64,000 nucleotides of DNA from Skeletonema tropicum (Eukaryota; Bacillariophyta; Thalassiosirophyceae; Thalassiosirales; Thalassiosiraceae): contig CM074145.1 in NCBI GenBank assembly GCA_037178625.1, positions 1,922,001-1,986,000 on the forward strand, read 5' to 3'. Below are positions 63,089 to 64,000 of the stretch, in pieces; positions within the stretch are counted from its first letter, which is position 1, and every line of letters begins with the position of its first letter. The notes under the pieces are model-generated. The model searched no databases and was not told where the DNA came from. It saw only the letters and a list, made by a program, of their open reading frames with translations. A program made the position numbers and the translations under genes.

Positions 63089-64000
63089 TTACTCTCGCAC
63101 AACATTTTTCTCGTCCACATAAAACCAGTTGTTGTAATACTGTTTAATAATCTCCTGGGTATAATTTGGAGTATCGATCTGTTTGTACAAGTGATCCTGT
63201 CCACGCTCTTTCATCCCCTTTTGTAGAGCTTGTGTGGCAGCATGAAGTCTGTAGTGTGGCACTTTGGTAAAGAACAAGTGATGAATCTGCAATATCAAAG
63301 AAAGAGAAAGGGATGAGTTCGATGAGTTTGAGGGCAACTTGCTGACAATAATAAATATTCTTCACGCAAAAACGCATAGGTACTCACCACATGTCCATCC
63401 ATCATATGATGACTGAGCTTATTGACCAGTTCACCATAATTTCTATCCACAGTTTCAAACGCACCCTTCTCAAAGGTGAACGTATCATCTGTATACAACT
63501 TTCCATCTTCCGAATGATGTTGCAAATAAGTCACCATGAACAACCAAAAGCCCATCACCGTCCATGGGGCCATGCAGACTACGGCAAAGTCCGATGTGCC
63601 CATATTATACCACAGTGATCCAGCCGTGGCTACTGATACAGCAACGGATAGGGCACCGTCCAATTTGTCCTTCATACTCTCACCTTCCCACATTCGTCCA
63701 TAGAACAACACATGACCTCCATCAGGAACTGCGAATAAATAGATGAAGTAAAGAAATGGAAAGAAGACCATGCGGATGTAGTACGATGCCTTGATGAGTG
63801 GATGTAACTCATCTGCCTCCTCACGAACATACCACTGATGACTGTAATCCTTCTCCAAGTGATTATGATTCAAATGATGCTTTTTGTGTGACAATGCCCA
63901 TGGAACAAAGGGAGTAAGACAGATGACGGAATGGGTGATCTCACCGACGATACGATTGATACCCTTTCCAACCTTGGGTGACTTGGAAACAGTGCCGTGA
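63089..64000 (-). CDS. Membrane fatty-acid desaturase (delta-12/omega-3 type), partial at 5' end
   Basis: The gene runs off the right edge; its first exon (64000 to 63388) and last exon (63286-63089) are visible, joined by a 101-nt intron (63387-63287, GTGAGT...TGCAG). Histidine box 2 (SHKKHHLNHNH) is in exon 1. Box 3 is assembled across the intron: MMDGHV plus IHHLFFTKVPHY gives HVIHH. Hydrophobic segments (IRMVFFPFLYFIYLF, VVCMAPWTVMGFWLFMV) fit the four-helix di-iron desaturase fold. The enzyme inserts a double bond in membrane-bound C18 acyl chains with cytochrome b5 or ferredoxin as electron donor; delta-12 versus omega-3 specificity and ER versus plastid location cannot be settled without the N-terminus. 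The stop is TAA at 63089-63091. Confidence 0.88.

Overview
This 64 kb window is nuclear DNA from a unicellular photosynthetic eukaryote, most likely a diatom. Genes are intron-poor, with short GT-AG introns of 70-105 nt. Two predicted plastid preproteins carry a signal peptide followed by a phenylalanine-type cleavage site, which is typical of diatoms. Many genes are small secreted or lineage-restricted proteins. There is no prokaryotic operon structure. A centric diatom (Thalassiosirales-like) is my best guess; the species cannot be read from the window.

Region 1 (1-11 kb): the tail of a KH-family gene, then two homologous secreted-protein genes arranged head to head (2509 to about 855 on minus; from 10399 on plus). 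A nearly 7 kb LINE-type retrotransposon with an intact 2059-aa polyprotein lies between them, flanked by a 25-bp direct repeat.

Region 2 (12.6-33.3 kb): a same-strand array of a paralogous family that I do not recognise as described. The layout is an acidic N-terminus, two predicted SH3/Tudor-like barrels, a hypervariable charged linker, a KH domain split by a conserved phase-1 intron, and a conserved C-terminal domain that looks like a degenerate second KH fold ending in PKW. Twelve copies or relics can be traced, from apparently intact (14.7, 27.0 and 31.7 kb) through single nonsense or frameshift lesions (17.1, 22.1, 29.4 kb) to small fragments. A DOT1-like methyltransferase gene and its relic, and a relic of the NAD(P)HX dehydratase gene, are interleaved, so the array grew by segmental duplication.

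Region 3 (33.4-48.6 kb): ordinary metabolic and plastid genes (NAD(P)HX dehydratase, DUF1517 plastid protein, small FUN14-like membrane protein, MYND zinc-finger protein) mixed with partial duplicates of each other. A secreted-protein gene here is interrupted by a 392-bp inverted-repeat transposon whose terminal repeats carry GT and AG in the right places to be spliced out in frame: an introner-like candidate.

Region 4 (48.6-62.3 kb): a transposon graveyard. It holds TIR elements (including one with 549-bp arms and TTAA flanks), a decayed transposase-like gene, two LINE remnants, microsatellites and an array of five hairpins with apparent compensatory changes.

Region 5 (63.1-64 kb): the 3' part of a membrane fatty-acid desaturase gene running off the window edge.
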